DNA of 64,000 nt from Chaetoceros tenuissimus (taxonomy: Eukaryota > Bacillariophyta > Thalassiosirophyceae > Chaetocerotales > Chaetocerotaceae). Under the pieces are notes generated by a model. That model ran no database searches, was not told the DNA's origin, and saw nothing but the letters and a program-made list of their open reading frames with translations. The position numbers and the translations under genes are program-made. How positions within the stretch are numbered: the stretch's first letter is position 1; each line of letters opens with the position of its first letter. The DNA is taken from contig BLLK01000022.1 in assembly GCA_021927905.1 (NCBI GenBank), positions 3,618,819 through 3,682,818 of the forward strand. Reading direction: 5' to 3'. This document shows, in pieces, positions 53,048 to 64,000 of the stretch.

Positions 53048-54067
53048 ATGGCGAACAAGCTCATGATTATGCTCCCGCTCATGTTTGCGGCTCGCAAATT
53101 AGATGGCGACGATCCTCAGATCGTTTTTCTTCTTAGATGCTCTTATTTTTCTGTACAGTTTTTCATCGTTCTTGCAGTCCTCTACGTCTACCTATCATGT
53201 CAAAAGCTAGGAAAGAGCAAATTTAAGGATACAACCATCTACGTCCCTCCTCCGCCTCAGCCATTTGCAGACCCAAATGCAAAAACTCAGTACAAACAAA
53301 CCACCTTTGGTGAACATGCAACTACTACCGCTAGAGGTCTTTTGACATCTACCCTTTTTGGAATCTTGATGACTAGTGGATTACACTTTTACAGAGGCAT
53401 GATCGTAGGTCTTGCTATGCAATCTGTCATGGGTCCACTCAATCTTTTGGAGAATAAGCTTGCAAAGGCTATCCTTTTCGGAGGAAAATTCAAGGATGGA
53501 GACACTCCAAAGTCTCGCAAGCTTTTTGGTGAAAAGTACAGAGAGGAGCTTACAAAGGAGGACGAAGTTGTAGATGCAGAAGGAAAGGTGATTGTACTCA
53601 AGAAGGAGAAGAAAGAGAAGAAGGAAAAGACTTTTGAAGATATCTTGTTGGATACTTGGGATGAAGGAGACAAGGCTGATGTTGCACCACTTTTGCTTGC
53701 TCTTAACAAGACCAATGCTAATTACCAGACCAAGGAAAGTGGTTGGTCTCCACTCATGATTGTTGCTGCACTCAATGCAGCAAAATCTGATGTTGTAATC
53801 AAGAAGTTGAAGGACTTGGGCGCAAATATTACCGTGAAGGATGAAGAAGGCTGGACTGCTCTTCACTGGGCTGCTTTCCATGGATCTGCATCTGGAGCTA
53901 AGTGTCTCTTGGAACAATTTGGAACCAAGTCTGGTATCATGGATGTGAAAGATAAGGAAGGAAAGAAACCTATGGAACACGCGAATGCGGAAGGAAACAA
54001 GGATGTCGTAGCAGTTCTTGAAAAAATGGCTGGATCTGCAGGGGTTGAAGATAAGAAGAAGGACTAA
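53048..54067 (+). CDS. PHO88/SND3-like membrane protein fused to ankyrin repeats
   Basis: Single exon, 339 aa. Residues 1-150 resemble PHO88/SND3 (SRP-independent targeting protein 3). They show a short N-terminal hydrophobic stretch, DGDDPQIVFLLRCSYF, a membrane helix (about 34-53), and a second hydrophobic segment with TSTLFGILMTSGLHFYRG, ending in PLNLLENKL and LFGG. A charged Lys/Glu-rich linker (about 160-205) precedes two or three ankyrin repeats (about 210-330: ESGWSPLMIVAALNAA, EEGWTALHWAAFHGSA). PHO88/SND3 acts in ER protein insertion, so the ankyrin part could recognise clients or partners; that role is inference. Confidence 0.82.
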   Translation: MANKLMIMLPLMFAARKLDGDDPQIVFLLRCSYFSVQFFIVLAVLYVYLSCQKLGKSKFKDTTIYVPPPPQPFADPNAKTQYKQTTFGEHATTTARGLLTSTLFGILMTSGLHFYRGMIVGLAMQSVMGPLNLLENKLAKAILFGGKFKDGDTPKSRKLFGEKYREELTKEDEVVDAEGKVIVLKKEKKEKKEKTFEDILLDTWDEGDKADVAPLLLALNKTNANYQTKESGWSPLMIVAALNAAKSDVVIKKLKDLGANITVKDEEGWTALHWAAFHGSASGAKCLLEQFGTKSGIMDVKDKEGKKPMEHANAEGNKDVVAVLEKMAGSAGVEDKKKD

Positions 54068-54514
54068 TCAATTATAGAAAATATTTGCTTCACTGGGATC
54101 TCGATTGTTTAAAACTAAAGTACCATAGGGCTTTTGTACTTGCTATTTTCTACTCCATCATGTCATTGTATCTTTATTTCCGGGTTCTGACACCTTTTTG
54201 ACCTTTTATGACAAAAATGTTGAGATCGCGCATCTTACACACGCACGTAGGGTGCCAGAGAATGGCTTCAACGTGAAGCTTGTTTTGAAAGGAGAAGAAG
54301 AGGTATTCGGGTTGGATTGCAATTTCAATTACATTCATTGAACATATATCTACTTACATTGAAACCTGCTTCTAGAATAAGAATTTCGAATAAGTGCAAG
54401 AGAAGCAAAATATATCACTGTGGTGTTCGTTGTGATTAGAAACAGCTAGATTTTTTACATAAAATGTACATAGAACTCTGTTCAAAATAATCAAATAATA
54501 TACATGAGAAGAAG
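54068..54514. other. intergenic, no gene recognised
   Basis: About 445 bp between two plus-strand genes. It probably contains the promoter of the CDF gene. Nothing specific was seen. Confidence 0.45.
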
Positions 54515-56085
54515 ATGATGGCAACCAATGTTCCTATAAAAGATGCAAGTGATGAAAATAAACGATCTTCATATACAAGTGATAAACATCACAGAGCTAG
54601 AAATGGGAATATTAATGTCCATGAAGATAAAGATGACGAAGAAAGGAATAGCAACGAATATGTATTGAACTTTGCATTTTTCTCTTTCCTGCTATTCATG
54701 ATGACACAAGCATTCTTTGCAGTCATGGCAAAGAGTGAATCTATGCTAGCAGACTCGATGGCTATGTCGGTTGATGCATTTACATATCTATTTAATCTGG
54801 TGGCGGAAAGACTGAAACATAGGTCAAGTTTACAATATGAGAATCTTTCTATAGAAGAAGCAAAACGAAGAAAGAAAATTTTACGGCTTTATTTAGAATT
54901 TTTTCCACCCATGATTAGTGTCACAACACTTATCATTGTATCTTTCAATGCATTGATGGAGGCAGTCCATACACTCATTGACCCTCCAATGCTAAGATTA
55001 GGCAAAGACGAAGATATAAGTCAAGAGGAGCCCGATGTCAAAATTATGATTTTCTTCAGTGCTCTCAACCTAGGACTAGATGTTATGAATGTACTATGCT
55101 TTGCACGAGTCCAGAATTTTTCACTAACTGGAAACCGTACAGTCAAAGATGATGAAGAAAGTAAACATATATTTCCAATCGCAGACGATGATGAAGAAGC
55201 ATTACATCTAGAATCAACAAATATGTTGCATGAAATGCCTCCATCAATTATAATAGATACTTCTAGGGACTCATCTTGTGATGATCACGACGACTATGTC
55301 CAAGATGATTTAGAAACTGAAGGTTTACTTGGTATTCCTACTCCAAATTATGGATCATATCAATCAGATGCAGAGTGGGGCGAAAATTTTTCCATGGGCT
55401 CGATGGGAGTCTTGTATGGGAATGCAAGTCAAAACGACAGCCTGACATCAGGAGGTATTTCAATAACAAGTGCCGAAACGGGAGAATCTTTAGGGTCTGG
55501 GAATCATTCAAATTCTCATCAATCTAGGAGAAGTAAAGCTCGTGATTTAGGGGCTATGGATGAATTGGACGGTATTTCAGAGGGAGAAGAGAATTCTGAT
55601 GATGACGATGATGAAAACTTGAGTATCGATAACGATGACTGCAATAGTAATGATTCTGAAGATACTGATAGAGGATTCAATCTGAATATGTGCAGTGCGT
55701 ACACGGTAAGTTTCTTCAATTCTCAATTACTTTTCGAATTCATGCTATCCAATATACTTACTCCACATCTTTAAAGCACGTGATGGCTGATACAATGAGA
55801 AGTATAGCTGTTCTAGTGGCTGCATCAATTTCATGGTATTTTAACATTGACCCATCTCTTGCTGATGCAACCGCAGCGATCATTGTAAGCGCAATTATTG
55901 CTTTGAGTTTAGGTCCGCTTATAGTGGGATTGTGCCAAACCTGGGGGGAGCTACAAACTTTGAAAAAAGAAGAAAGGGAGAGTAAAGAATCTCATGTTCG
56001 TGTAACCTTAATAGAACAGTACCAACATTTACCCTCAGTCTCTCCAAGGATAACGATGAGAAGGCCCCGCAATAGTAGTTTATAA
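54515..56085 (+). CDS. cation diffusion facilitator-type transporter with long acidic loop
   Basis: Exons 54515-55705 and 55777-56085 (71-bp intron GTAAGT..TTAAAG, phase 0), 499 aa. Hydrophobic helices occur at about 48-70 and 78-98 (MLADSMAMSVDAFTYLFN), 128-150, 173-197, and two after the intron. The late-helix metal motif HVMADTMRS (HxxxD) is intact. The early motif, usually HxxxD or DxxxD, reads AMSVD, so one expected ligand is absent. A ~190-aa cytosolic loop between the fourth and fifth helices is rich in Asp/Glu/Ser and replaces the His-rich loop of zinc CDFs. The substrate may be Zn, Mn or none. Confidence 0.78.
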
Positions 56086-56160
56086 GTATTATGATAAATA
56101 AACTAGAAAAAACTGAATTGAAAATAATATACAATTCTACAAAATACATCTAATAATGGT

Positions 56161-59012
56161 TCATCCCTCAAATTCGGCTTCTTCATCAGACTCTTCATCA
56201 AAACAGTCCCAGTCGTCTGCATCTTCTGAAGCGTCATCTACTTCATTCTCGACATTACTCTCGTTATTGATAGGCAAGTCTTCGTCAACTTCGTCATCCA
56301 CAAAGTGAACAAAAGAAAGTATCTCATTGTGCCCAGCTATATTCAGGAGCGGTTTGTCTTGGACTCCCTTCTCAAGTAGAGTACTTTTACCGTCTTATGT
56401 TTTATTGAAACAAATATGTTGAGGATGAAATAGGTAAATTGTATACAATTCAATTTAATAATACATACCATAGTCATCCCACTTGTTTCCCATCTTGCGT
56501 TTGGTATCACAATCGCAGTTCTCTTTCAATGTGAAACAATCCTTGAGCTCTTCGTCTGTAAAACCGCTATTATTACTTTTCCTATTTTTGGAATCAAGTA
56601 GTCCCTTCTGGATCTGCCGCTGGTAGATCACTTCCTCCACTGTACCAGTTAGCATGAGCCTGTAAATAAAACATTCCTTTTTCTGACCCTGTCGATAAAC
56701 TCTTGCCATTGCTTGCGCATCAGTACTTGGATTCCAATCCAGATCAAACATTACAAGTCGGTTAGCTCCGGCAAGGTTCAGGCCAACACCACCGGCTTTT
56801 GATGAAAGTAGGAACACAAAGGAATCGTTTGTAGAACTTCGATTAAATGAATCAACCAAAGCTTGTCGTGTTGATTGCTCAGTTGTCCCATCAAGCCGCA
56901 AGCTATTCCAACATCTATGTTTAATGACTCCTTCTTCAATTACTGTGAGGGCAGAAGTAAAATTGGATACAATCACCACTTTATCATCTGGATTTTCGCG
57001 TCTAATTGAACATAAAAGGCGATCAAGGATATCAAGTTTCCCAGATCTAGTGCAAGAATAGTCTGGTTCTTCTTGAGATACATTTTCAAGAAGACTGGGA
57101 TGTGAACAAAGTTTTCTCAAATTTGTCAAGGTAGATAAGCAGTCAGAGAATGCAGTTTTGGTCAATTTCTTGTAGAGTTTCGACTGCTCTTGACTGGGTT
57201 TACAGAACAAGAGAGTCTCATTACGCGGAGGCAGTAGTGTTTTCAAAACATCACTTTGTAGACGTCGAATCATAAATGTCGAAGTCATCTTTTCAAGTTC
57301 CTTGGAAGCTAATCTGCCTTCCTCCTTCTGATAGGAACTTGCGTTTTTCTTACTCGCAGCACTGATTGGACGCTCAAATTGTTTCCTAAAACTATTGAGA
57401 TCCCCTAAAATTCCGGGAAGGACAAAGTTCGCAACATTGTAGTATTCCGAAAGATTATTCTGAATAGGAGTTCCGCTAATGAGTAATCTGGCTTTGCAAT
57501 TCAGCATATTCAATGCCGATAGAACTTTTGTACCAGCTGTATTTTTGAGGCGATGTCCTTCATCTACCACCAAAAGTCCAACATTTTGAGATTGGGCCAG
57601 AAGCTCTGAATGTATACGAAAGAGATCATAGGAGACAATCAATACTTCTGCATTTTGGTGCTTTTCAGGTACAAATGACTTGAGACGCTGAAGTCCCTCT
57701 TCACCACCCTTTCGGATTACAACTCTCTTAGGATTACTAGCTTTGCCTAAAAATTTGTCAAATTCCTTACTCCAATTCATGACAAGACTACTTGGACACA
57801 CAACAATAAAACGCTATTTACATTCAACAATATTAGTCCCATCGAGATTAAAAGGTAAAGATCAAGCGCTAAGCTAAGAAACGATTCAGCACTTACATCA
57901 TTCCTATTTCTTCGATGAAGAGCAGTAATAACAGCAATGGTTTGCAGAGTCTTTCCTAAACCCATTTCATCTGCAAGAATACACCCCACCCCAGGACGAG
58001 GAATAGATTCCATTTCTTCATCATCTATACCTGTATATCTTTGACTCCATATCTTTTGCAACCTTGGACATGCACCAGTTAGACAATTCCATAAAAATAC
58101 CAAACCAGTTTGTTGATGTGGACGTAAAATAGATTTGATTGCAGATGGAACGTATAAATTCCCAATAGCCCCCGGTAAACTTGAATCATTCGTCACGCCC
58201 TTTATCTTTTGTCCTACAGATGAAGAAGATCTATTCAAAGAATTGAGTGGTTTCAATGGCACAAATTTCGATTTCGGCCTTGACAATAAAGGATTCTTCT
58301 TTTTCATCAAAAGGGAGGAAGATACTGTCGATCTACTCCCCATCTTTTTCTCTGGTTCACAATCGGAATCAGTTGAGATATCATTTCTCTTTGGTTGAGC
58401 AGGAGGTTTACGTGTCGCTAGAGAAGAAATGGCATTGTTTGCATGCAATGGTCTTGTTCTAGATTGTAATGGTCCCGATTTTTTCAATGGATTGACGAGC
58501 TTCTGTGTAGCTGTAGATACAAGTGGCCTCTTTTTCCCAATCAAATTGCCACCAGACCTTTGCAGCAAATTAGATTTTTTCATCAATGGGTTCAATGTCG
58601 CTTTACCCTGAGCCTTGACGGTTTCTTTGCCGTGAGAGAGATTGGATACAATTTGCACTTCCCAACTTGGTAAAACAATGACATCGTCATCATTGAAACT
58701 ACTTTTTTGCATAACAGAATTGACAATGTCCATGTTACGAGATGAATACAAGACTTGCTTCTTTTGTTTGAAATTCTTTTTGAATTTCTTGCTGCTTTCT
58801 TCTTCGTCGCTGCTGATATCTTCTTCGTCATCATTTGCAGCGAGAGTGACGAGATTACTGGGCGGGAGATGAATGGTGAGGATTCCATCGAGTCTTGAGA
58901 CTCCTTTTTGTTTATGTACCTTGTTTGTTCTTTTATAGTACAACACTTCGTATTTCTGTATAGAAGGAGCATTAGATGACTGACTGCTACTGGCAGCACT
59001 GACACTGTTCAT
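56161..59012 (-). CDS. RAD54: RAD54-type SNF2 family DNA translocase
   Basis: Three exons: 59012-57897, 57813-56469 and 56393-56161; phases 0 and 1 agree, 897 aa. The ATG at 59012 was chosen because the frame extends upstream only to a GTG. The Lys/Ser-rich, probably disordered N-terminus (about 1-280) is followed by the ATPase. Helicase motifs: Walker A GCILADEMGLGKTLQT, motif II DEGHRLKN (typical of the Rad54 group), motif III LLISGTPIQNN, V/VI SSKAGGVGLNLAGANRLV and QAMARVYRQGQ. The last small exon gives a very acidic tail. It likely remodels DNA at Rad51 filaments during recombination repair; the Rad54 versus Rad54B assignment is not settled. Confidence 0.9.
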
Positions 59013-59457
59013 CTTGTTGCTGTACACGTTGTCGTAGCAGCTGCTGCTTAGCTTTACTGCGTCCACGGAATGATGGCTGCGTGCTACGTCGTCTTTTCAA
59101 GCCTTCTTTCAATAACTGACGCTAGAAACTATTCTCTTGACTAGATACCTAAAACGAAAAGGTCAGCAATAAGGCACCTCTGTTGGTTGTAAAGGAAGCA
59201 ATAAAATGAAAGAGATGATGCTTTGTTGCTTTTGTTGCCTCCTTTTTGCCCTTTCAAAACCACGACTCAATTTCAAATGACGCCAGGAAGGCCATTTATG
59301 GGCTAAAATAGATCTTGACAGAAGAGAAGTGGACAAGGCATTGGAAATATTCCGTCTCAAAAATTACAATGACTGACTATGCTTCTCTCCTTCCGAGTCA
59401 CGCATGGATCATATGGTTATATAAATTATGTTAATTTGTTCATTGTATTGTTTCTTT
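59013..59457. other. intergenic, promoter of RAD54-type gene
   Basis: About 445 bp between two minus-strand genes. No gene was recognised. It likely contains the RAD54-type promoter and the 3' UTR of the sulfotransferase gene. Confidence 0.4.
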
Positions 59458-60687
59458 TTATTCCAGAGCTTTCATAATCATGTCTATCGCACTCATTTTC
59501 TCGTGCCTAAGGAGTCGCGAAGGAGTATAGTTTGGTGACTCCTTCTCTTCTGTGCTTGGAAGCTTTCGTGCAAGAGAAAATTCAACCTCTGCTTCAGCTG
59601 AGCCCATTCTCAGCATTGGCACAGCTTTTTCTTTTGAAGTCATTTCCGCTTTCGCTTCTTCTTCGCTATCACTTACTTCTTCTTTCTTCAATCCTATTCC
59701 ATACACCTCAAGATATTGTCGAATACTATCTTCTCCAGCAATGATTGCTTCAATCTCTTCATCTGAGAATTCATATTCGGCCATTATTCTCTCATAATCG
59801 TCTGCAAAATTAGGACAACGCTCTTGCCGTTTCTCATTTTTTGCATAACTTATGCCAGGAAATTGTCCCTCAATAATCTCCTTCCATCGATAATGATACT
59901 CCATTTGCAAAAAGAGTAATTCGCAACCACGATATGGTCCATCACCAGTATTGGTGATTAGACTATACCCTTTGTTCTCTTTTAAAATCTCCATCTGGTC
60001 CTGGAGAGTAGTCCCAAATTCTTTCATCAAGCCTGGAATAGCACCTAACAAACTAACCTGTACAATACTATTCTCCATTAGAAATTCATGAAATCTCTGT
60101 TTCAATTCTTCATAAGGGACATTTCCATCACAAAAGTCATCCTTGAACCTTTCCACAAAACGAGAAATAGCCCAATCTCTTGGATTACGGATTCCAGACA
60201 TGATGAGACACTGTGCTTCTTCTCCATCTGGGATATTTTTCCGAGCATACTCAATGGCATCTCCACCTTCATCTGAAAAGTGAGTGCGGATGACATGTAC
60301 ATTGTTCTTTTCACAGTTTGGATGCCAGACTGTTCTCTCATATAGTTGGACCTGTTCCTTACATTCAAATGATTGTACAAGAGAGTTCTGCATACCTCCC
60401 GTTCCACACTGTTTGCAAAAAAGACATAATGAGTAAAATAGAAAGAGAGAGAGAAGAAAATGAAAAAGACTGAAAGAGGAACATACCTTGGCAGTATTCA
60501 CTACAGCAGCAATGGTATGAGACTTGTCAAAGTCAATATTACTGAGATTTCGCTTAATGTCTTCCTCCGGAGTAGAGCTGTTTACATCAGATGAAAAGTA
60601 AGCATAACCAGCTAATGCTACAAGTCCTATACGAAGAGTTTTACTCCGAAGCTTTTTCTTGGGCGATGTATTCAAAGATGTGTTCAT
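59458..60687 (-). CDS. sulfotransferase-like type II membrane protein
   Basis: Exons 60687-60487 and 60408-59458, a 78-bp phase-0 intron, 383 aa. The intron is in frame and stop-free, so the model depends on its GTATGT..AACAG signals. A basic tail and one hydrophobic anchor (about 18-34) suggest a Golgi type II protein. PAPS-binding motifs are plausible: TAKCGTGGMQNSL (5'-phosphosulfate loop variant, split by the intron) and GIRNPRDWAISRF (3'-phosphate motif). The acidic C-terminal region has many Glu and Lys residues. Likely transfers sulfate to glycans or a related acceptor, by family resemblance only. Confidence 0.7.
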   Translation of the reverse strand: MNTSLNTSPKKKLRSKTLRIGLVALAGYAYFSSDVNSSTPEEDIKRNLSNIDFDKSHTIAAVVNTAKVCSSFSLFHFLLSLFLFYSLCLFCKQCGTGGMQNSLVQSFECKEQVQLYERTVWHPNCEKNNVHVIRTHFSDEGGDAIEYARKNIPDGEEAQCLIMSGIRNPRDWAISRFVERFKDDFCDGNVPYEELKQRFHEFLMENSIVQVSLLGAIPGLMKEFGTTLQDQMEILKENKGYSLITNTGDGPYRGCELLFLQMEYHYRWKEIIEGQFPGISYAKNEKRQERCPNFADDYERIMAEYEFSDEEIEAIIAGEDSIRQYLEVYGIGLKKEEVSDSEEEAKAEMTSKEKAVPMLRMGSAEAEVEFSLARKLPSTEEKESPNYTPSRLLRHEKMSAIDMIMKALE

Positions 60688-61148
60688 GTTTCGTTAAGTT
60701 AGGGGATGCGCTTTTGGTTCTGGTTCCTACAGTGAAGTTGTTGCTAGCAAGGAAATTCTATTTATGTGGTATTCCATGTGTTTGTTGTTGTTGTTCACTA
60801 TGCCTGTGACCCTTTCGGTGTAATTCTATCTTGAAAAAGTCGTTCGGGAATGAGTCTCGGAGTATGACCGAGTAAATCTCCCGTAAATGCGACTTTTTCC
60901 AACGACGCCAAAAAGACTCAGAAATATGTGAAAACCTATTGCAACGAAAAATGACAACTTTTAAGTGCTACAGGTAGTGATTTAATAAAATAAGTTGAAA
61001 CTTAGAATTTGCAATCTTTTGCTTATAACCCTACAAGATCCCCTTCCAACGAGGCAATCATTTCATAGATTGATATGAGAACATCTCCAAGTTAGTTTTT
61101 AGCACATTTGCGTGTTCATCAAAGTAGAACCTTGGTGTTCATGGTAAA
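60688..61148. other. intergenic, no gene recognised
   Basis: About 460 bp between two minus-strand genes; promoter of the sulfotransferase-like gene and 3' end of the helicase gene. No element was recognised. Confidence 0.4.
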
Positions 61149-64000
61149 TTATTCTTCGCTTCTCCATGCTGGACCTTCGACTGCAGTAGTGTGGCTGACT
61201 TCTTCTCCATTCTTCGTTGAGTTCAAAGGTGTTTTGACTATACCACGGGTTGCTTTTTCGATTTCGTTATCAAAATCTTCATTTTGTTTTTTCCCAGGCT
61301 TAAATCGACATCCAGTGTATCCACCGCCATTGTAAACGTAACTGATGAAAGAATTCCAGTCCTCATCTTGCTCCAAAACGTTTGGGTTGCCAATAACAAT
61401 GAGTAGAGCTTTAGCACGGGTAATAGCAACATTGAATCTCTTTTCGTTGGAAAGGAAACCAAGTTGGTACCGTTCATCGAATTGCATATATTCAACTGAA
61501 GATCGCACAGTTGAAATTATAATTACACGACGCTCTGATCCTTGGAACTCATCGACACTTCCCACCTTAATGTCGCCATAGTTGTGACTTCTCAACAACA
61601 TTCTTATCTTTTGAGCCTGTCTCTGGTATGGTGTAATAACAGCAATTTCTTCTGATTTCACTCGATTACTTCTTGTACCATTTACAAGTAAATTCACGTA
61701 TTCTTTGACTATAGTAATTTCTTCTGGATTGAACCATGATGGTGATTTCCCTTCTCTCTCATCTTTTCCTTCCACACCATGTAAAATGCAGGGGAATCCT
61801 TTTTTTGGTAAATGCTCCCAAGACGTAAGGGAGTTGATTGTAAACTGATCTGCACTTGCCACTAAATCATTATTGTAAAATCTCTCGTTTGGAATTTTCA
61901 ATATAGATGGGTGGCTGCGGTAGTTTCTCACAAGTTTCGTTATAACTCTGCTATCATAATGCTCTGTTCTATTATCTGAGCGCTGATAATACTTGTTTTC
62001 AGATAATCGCTCTAAGAATGACTTGCCCAATCCAAAATCCTTGGCTACTTGAGATCTAATGATAGGACCAAGTTGTTTTGGGTCTCCAGCCAAAACCAGA
62101 ACTGGTTTTCCTCCATTTGCTACTCTTCCAACTTCTGCGCAAGAACTAAGAGCAAGAGGTTCTATTGCATGACCTGCCTCATCCATGAAAATATGAGTAA
62201 AATGGTTAGTGACGCCAATATTTGGAAGTTTTCCTCCCATTGTTAGTGTCACAACGACTACCTTGAACTTCTTTATCTCATCTGGTGGTGGGGTGACAAA
62301 GAAATTGTCAATGTCGTCAAAAAAAGTGTAGGGTAATATTGCCTCTGGTACAGTGTCTTTGTCCCTGGAAAAGGCGACTAATCTAATCAATTCTGATTTT
62401 TTGAAACTATCTGGAACCAATCGCTCTACAATCAAATCAGTGGCAGCATTGGATGGAGCACAAATCAAGATTTTACAAGATGGATCATGCCTTGCCGTTT
62501 GTATAATCGCCTCAACCATTGTCACAGTTTTTCCAGTCCCCTTTCATGATTTTATATTAGCAAAAGAATGATGGAATATTAAATCTAGTTCAAAATGCAG
62601 CACAAACTTACCGGTGGCCCAAATAGAACATAAGGTGCAGGTCTAGCCGCTGCTTCTAATATTCCAAGTACTGCAGCTTTCTGCTCTTTATTCAAATTGC
62701 GATTTTTGTAATTCAACCTCGTTGGCATACTCACTGGAGGTTCTAAAGTCGAATTGATTGATGGAAATAGAACTTTTTCCATGAGCTTACTCTTTCGAAT
62801 AGATGCAACAGCTTGATGACAGATGCGCAAACTCGTTCTACTGAAAGAAAAACGAACGTCAAACTTCATCCCATCCACATAGATTCTATCAAAGGCTTTA
62901 TTGATAACAAGCACCACTTTCTCATTTTCGATAGACTGCACATCTGCTGCAAAGGTCTTTTCACCCTTGATATAGCTTATGTAGATCTTATCTCCTCGCA
63001 AAACAGAAGGGCGGCTTTCCGCTAGTCCTGGTACTTCTAAAGTGTAATTCCGACCACGTCGATCCATCGCAACACCTTCCATATCATATGTTCGAATATC
63101 AATGTGCATTTGTTGCTCCTCCACGAAAAGCAGTGTTTTGAAGAAATTGTAGTAGTTTTTACGATTCAATTGCGACGACAAGTCAGAAGGCAATTCTTCT
63201 GGAGGTGTTTTGTCTGTATAAATAATAGAAGAAAGGATCTCTTCAATGTTATTTTCACGGATTGCCTGTGTAACAGATGCCGGTATTTTATAATTATCCA
63301 AAGGTCTTGCAAATGCTTGCTGTGAGGGAAATTGTGAAACCAATGAGAAGACATTAGTAATAAAAGCAAATAAAAAGTTTGAACTAGGAATGAATAAAAT
63401 ACTTGCATTCTGAACAGCTCTTCGTTTCTTTTCAACAGGTTGTGCATTGCGAAATACTTGGTTGGGAAGATACTTCTTTCGTTCATAGGGAGCTTGCGGC
63501 TTCAAAATCTCAAAGTCATCTGGGTCTCCACAACGAATGGAAATGAAGCGTACTATGGAGAATGGTAGAATATATGGCGGATCACTAGCACATTCTACAT
63601 CGAATGGAATCATAGTTCGCACAAATCCAATGTTTCTAGGCGTATACTTGACTTTCAAAATGAATTTAGTTCCAGGAACAATGGTTACCTTCTTTGCAGT
63701 ATTGGGCGAATGACAATCCACAACAAAGCCTCTTCGTACTGCTATCTCAGCTTGGATAGTGATATTCACAGCTCTTTTCGATTTATTGGAAATACTAACA
63801 TATTGAGAAATCTCTTGCTGTGGCTTTGCCACTTTTTCTTGTCCCAATTCAAAGTCAATGACATCTACAAAGATACCTTTCCTATTTTTTTCTAAATCTT
63901 TTCTAGTCTCCTTGACTCTCTCAACAACTTCTTGAATCCTCTCTGCACGGGATTTTCCATTTTTACTTGTAGACTCTTGTTCATTCCATATAATCACACA
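61149..64000 (-). CDS. MOV10/SDE3-type SF1 RNA helicase, 5' end beyond the window
   Basis: Partial: the 5' exon runs off the window end at 64000. Visible exons: 64000-63403, 63315-62612 and 62540-61149, phases consistent. The N-terminal part shows the MOV10-type Ig-like region and then NYYNFFKTLLFVEEQQM, TYDMEGV and VPGLAESRPSVLRGD. The helicase core has GPPGTGKT (split by the last intron), DEAGHAIEPLAL, ITPYQRQAQKIR, SVDEFQGSERRVIIIS and RFNVAITRAKAL. In other eukaryotes this family acts in RNA silencing and retroelement control; a similar role here is inferred. Confidence 0.93.

Noticed and set aside
1-64000. tRNA genes
   Set aside because: No T-loop plus A/B-box combination was noticed by eye on either strand; a covariance-model scan would be needed to be sure.

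Overview
The window is nuclear DNA of a photosynthetic stramenopile, most likely a diatom (possibly Chaetoceros-like; this is inference). The DNA is AT-rich. Genes are densely packed on both strands and many are split by short introns of about 60-110 bp with GTAAGT-type donors. Several protein types are ones I associate with diatoms: a Cys-rich GRYFP-type domain, secreted G8/EGF/Cys-rich proteins, tandem CxxC...HxxxPWxxxYV modules, and a signal-peptide-led TPR protein. I found no rRNA, tRNA, CRISPR array or intact transposon. About 26 protein genes are supported; 13 multi-exon models were rebuilt by checking splice sites and phases by eye.

Layout. 0.5-7 kb: astacin-like secreted protease, two-exon membrane protein, type II membrane glycosyltransferase-like protein, dolichol/phytol kinase-like enzyme. 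8.4-15 kb: tandem putative zinc-module protein with a prion-like tail, GPI8 transamidase, HD-domain hydrolase, TPR protein. 14.9-26 kb: a five-exon, 1490-aa secreted G8/beta-helix/EGF protein, a cytosolic protein of unknown function, a 7TM receptor, a zinc alcohol dehydrogenase and TrmO tRNA methyltransferase. 26-30 kb: homoserine dehydrogenase and cytosolic HSP70, divergently arranged.

30.6-41.9 kb holds the most unusual locus: two large tandem paralogues (here genes A and B, 1284 and 2131 aa). They share a nearly identical 117-bp leader, exon 1 and a SAM-like C-terminal domain. Gene B has expanded a ~90-110-aa module from one copy (gene A) to eleven plus a broken twelfth. That twelfth unit is interrupted in frame by a ~199-bp piece of the C-terminal lid of HSP70, whose source copy lies 11.7 kb upstream in this window. 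Gene B also carries a Cys-rich GRYFP domain.

42-64 kb: class 3 lipase (4 exons), 976-aa polytopic membrane protein (4 exons), a six-exon protein kinase preceded by what looks like the decayed remains of a duplicate, RNase H2 subunit B with a PIP-like tail, a lysine-methyltransferase-like protein, a PHO88/SND3-ankyrin fusion, a CDF-type transporter with an altered metal site, a RAD54-type SNF2 ATPase, a sulfotransferase-like type II protein, and the 3' part of a MOV10/SDE3-type RNA helicase running off the window end.

The genes do not form an operon-like system. The exception is the A/B pair, which is a young, fast-evolving duplicated locus next to HSP70.
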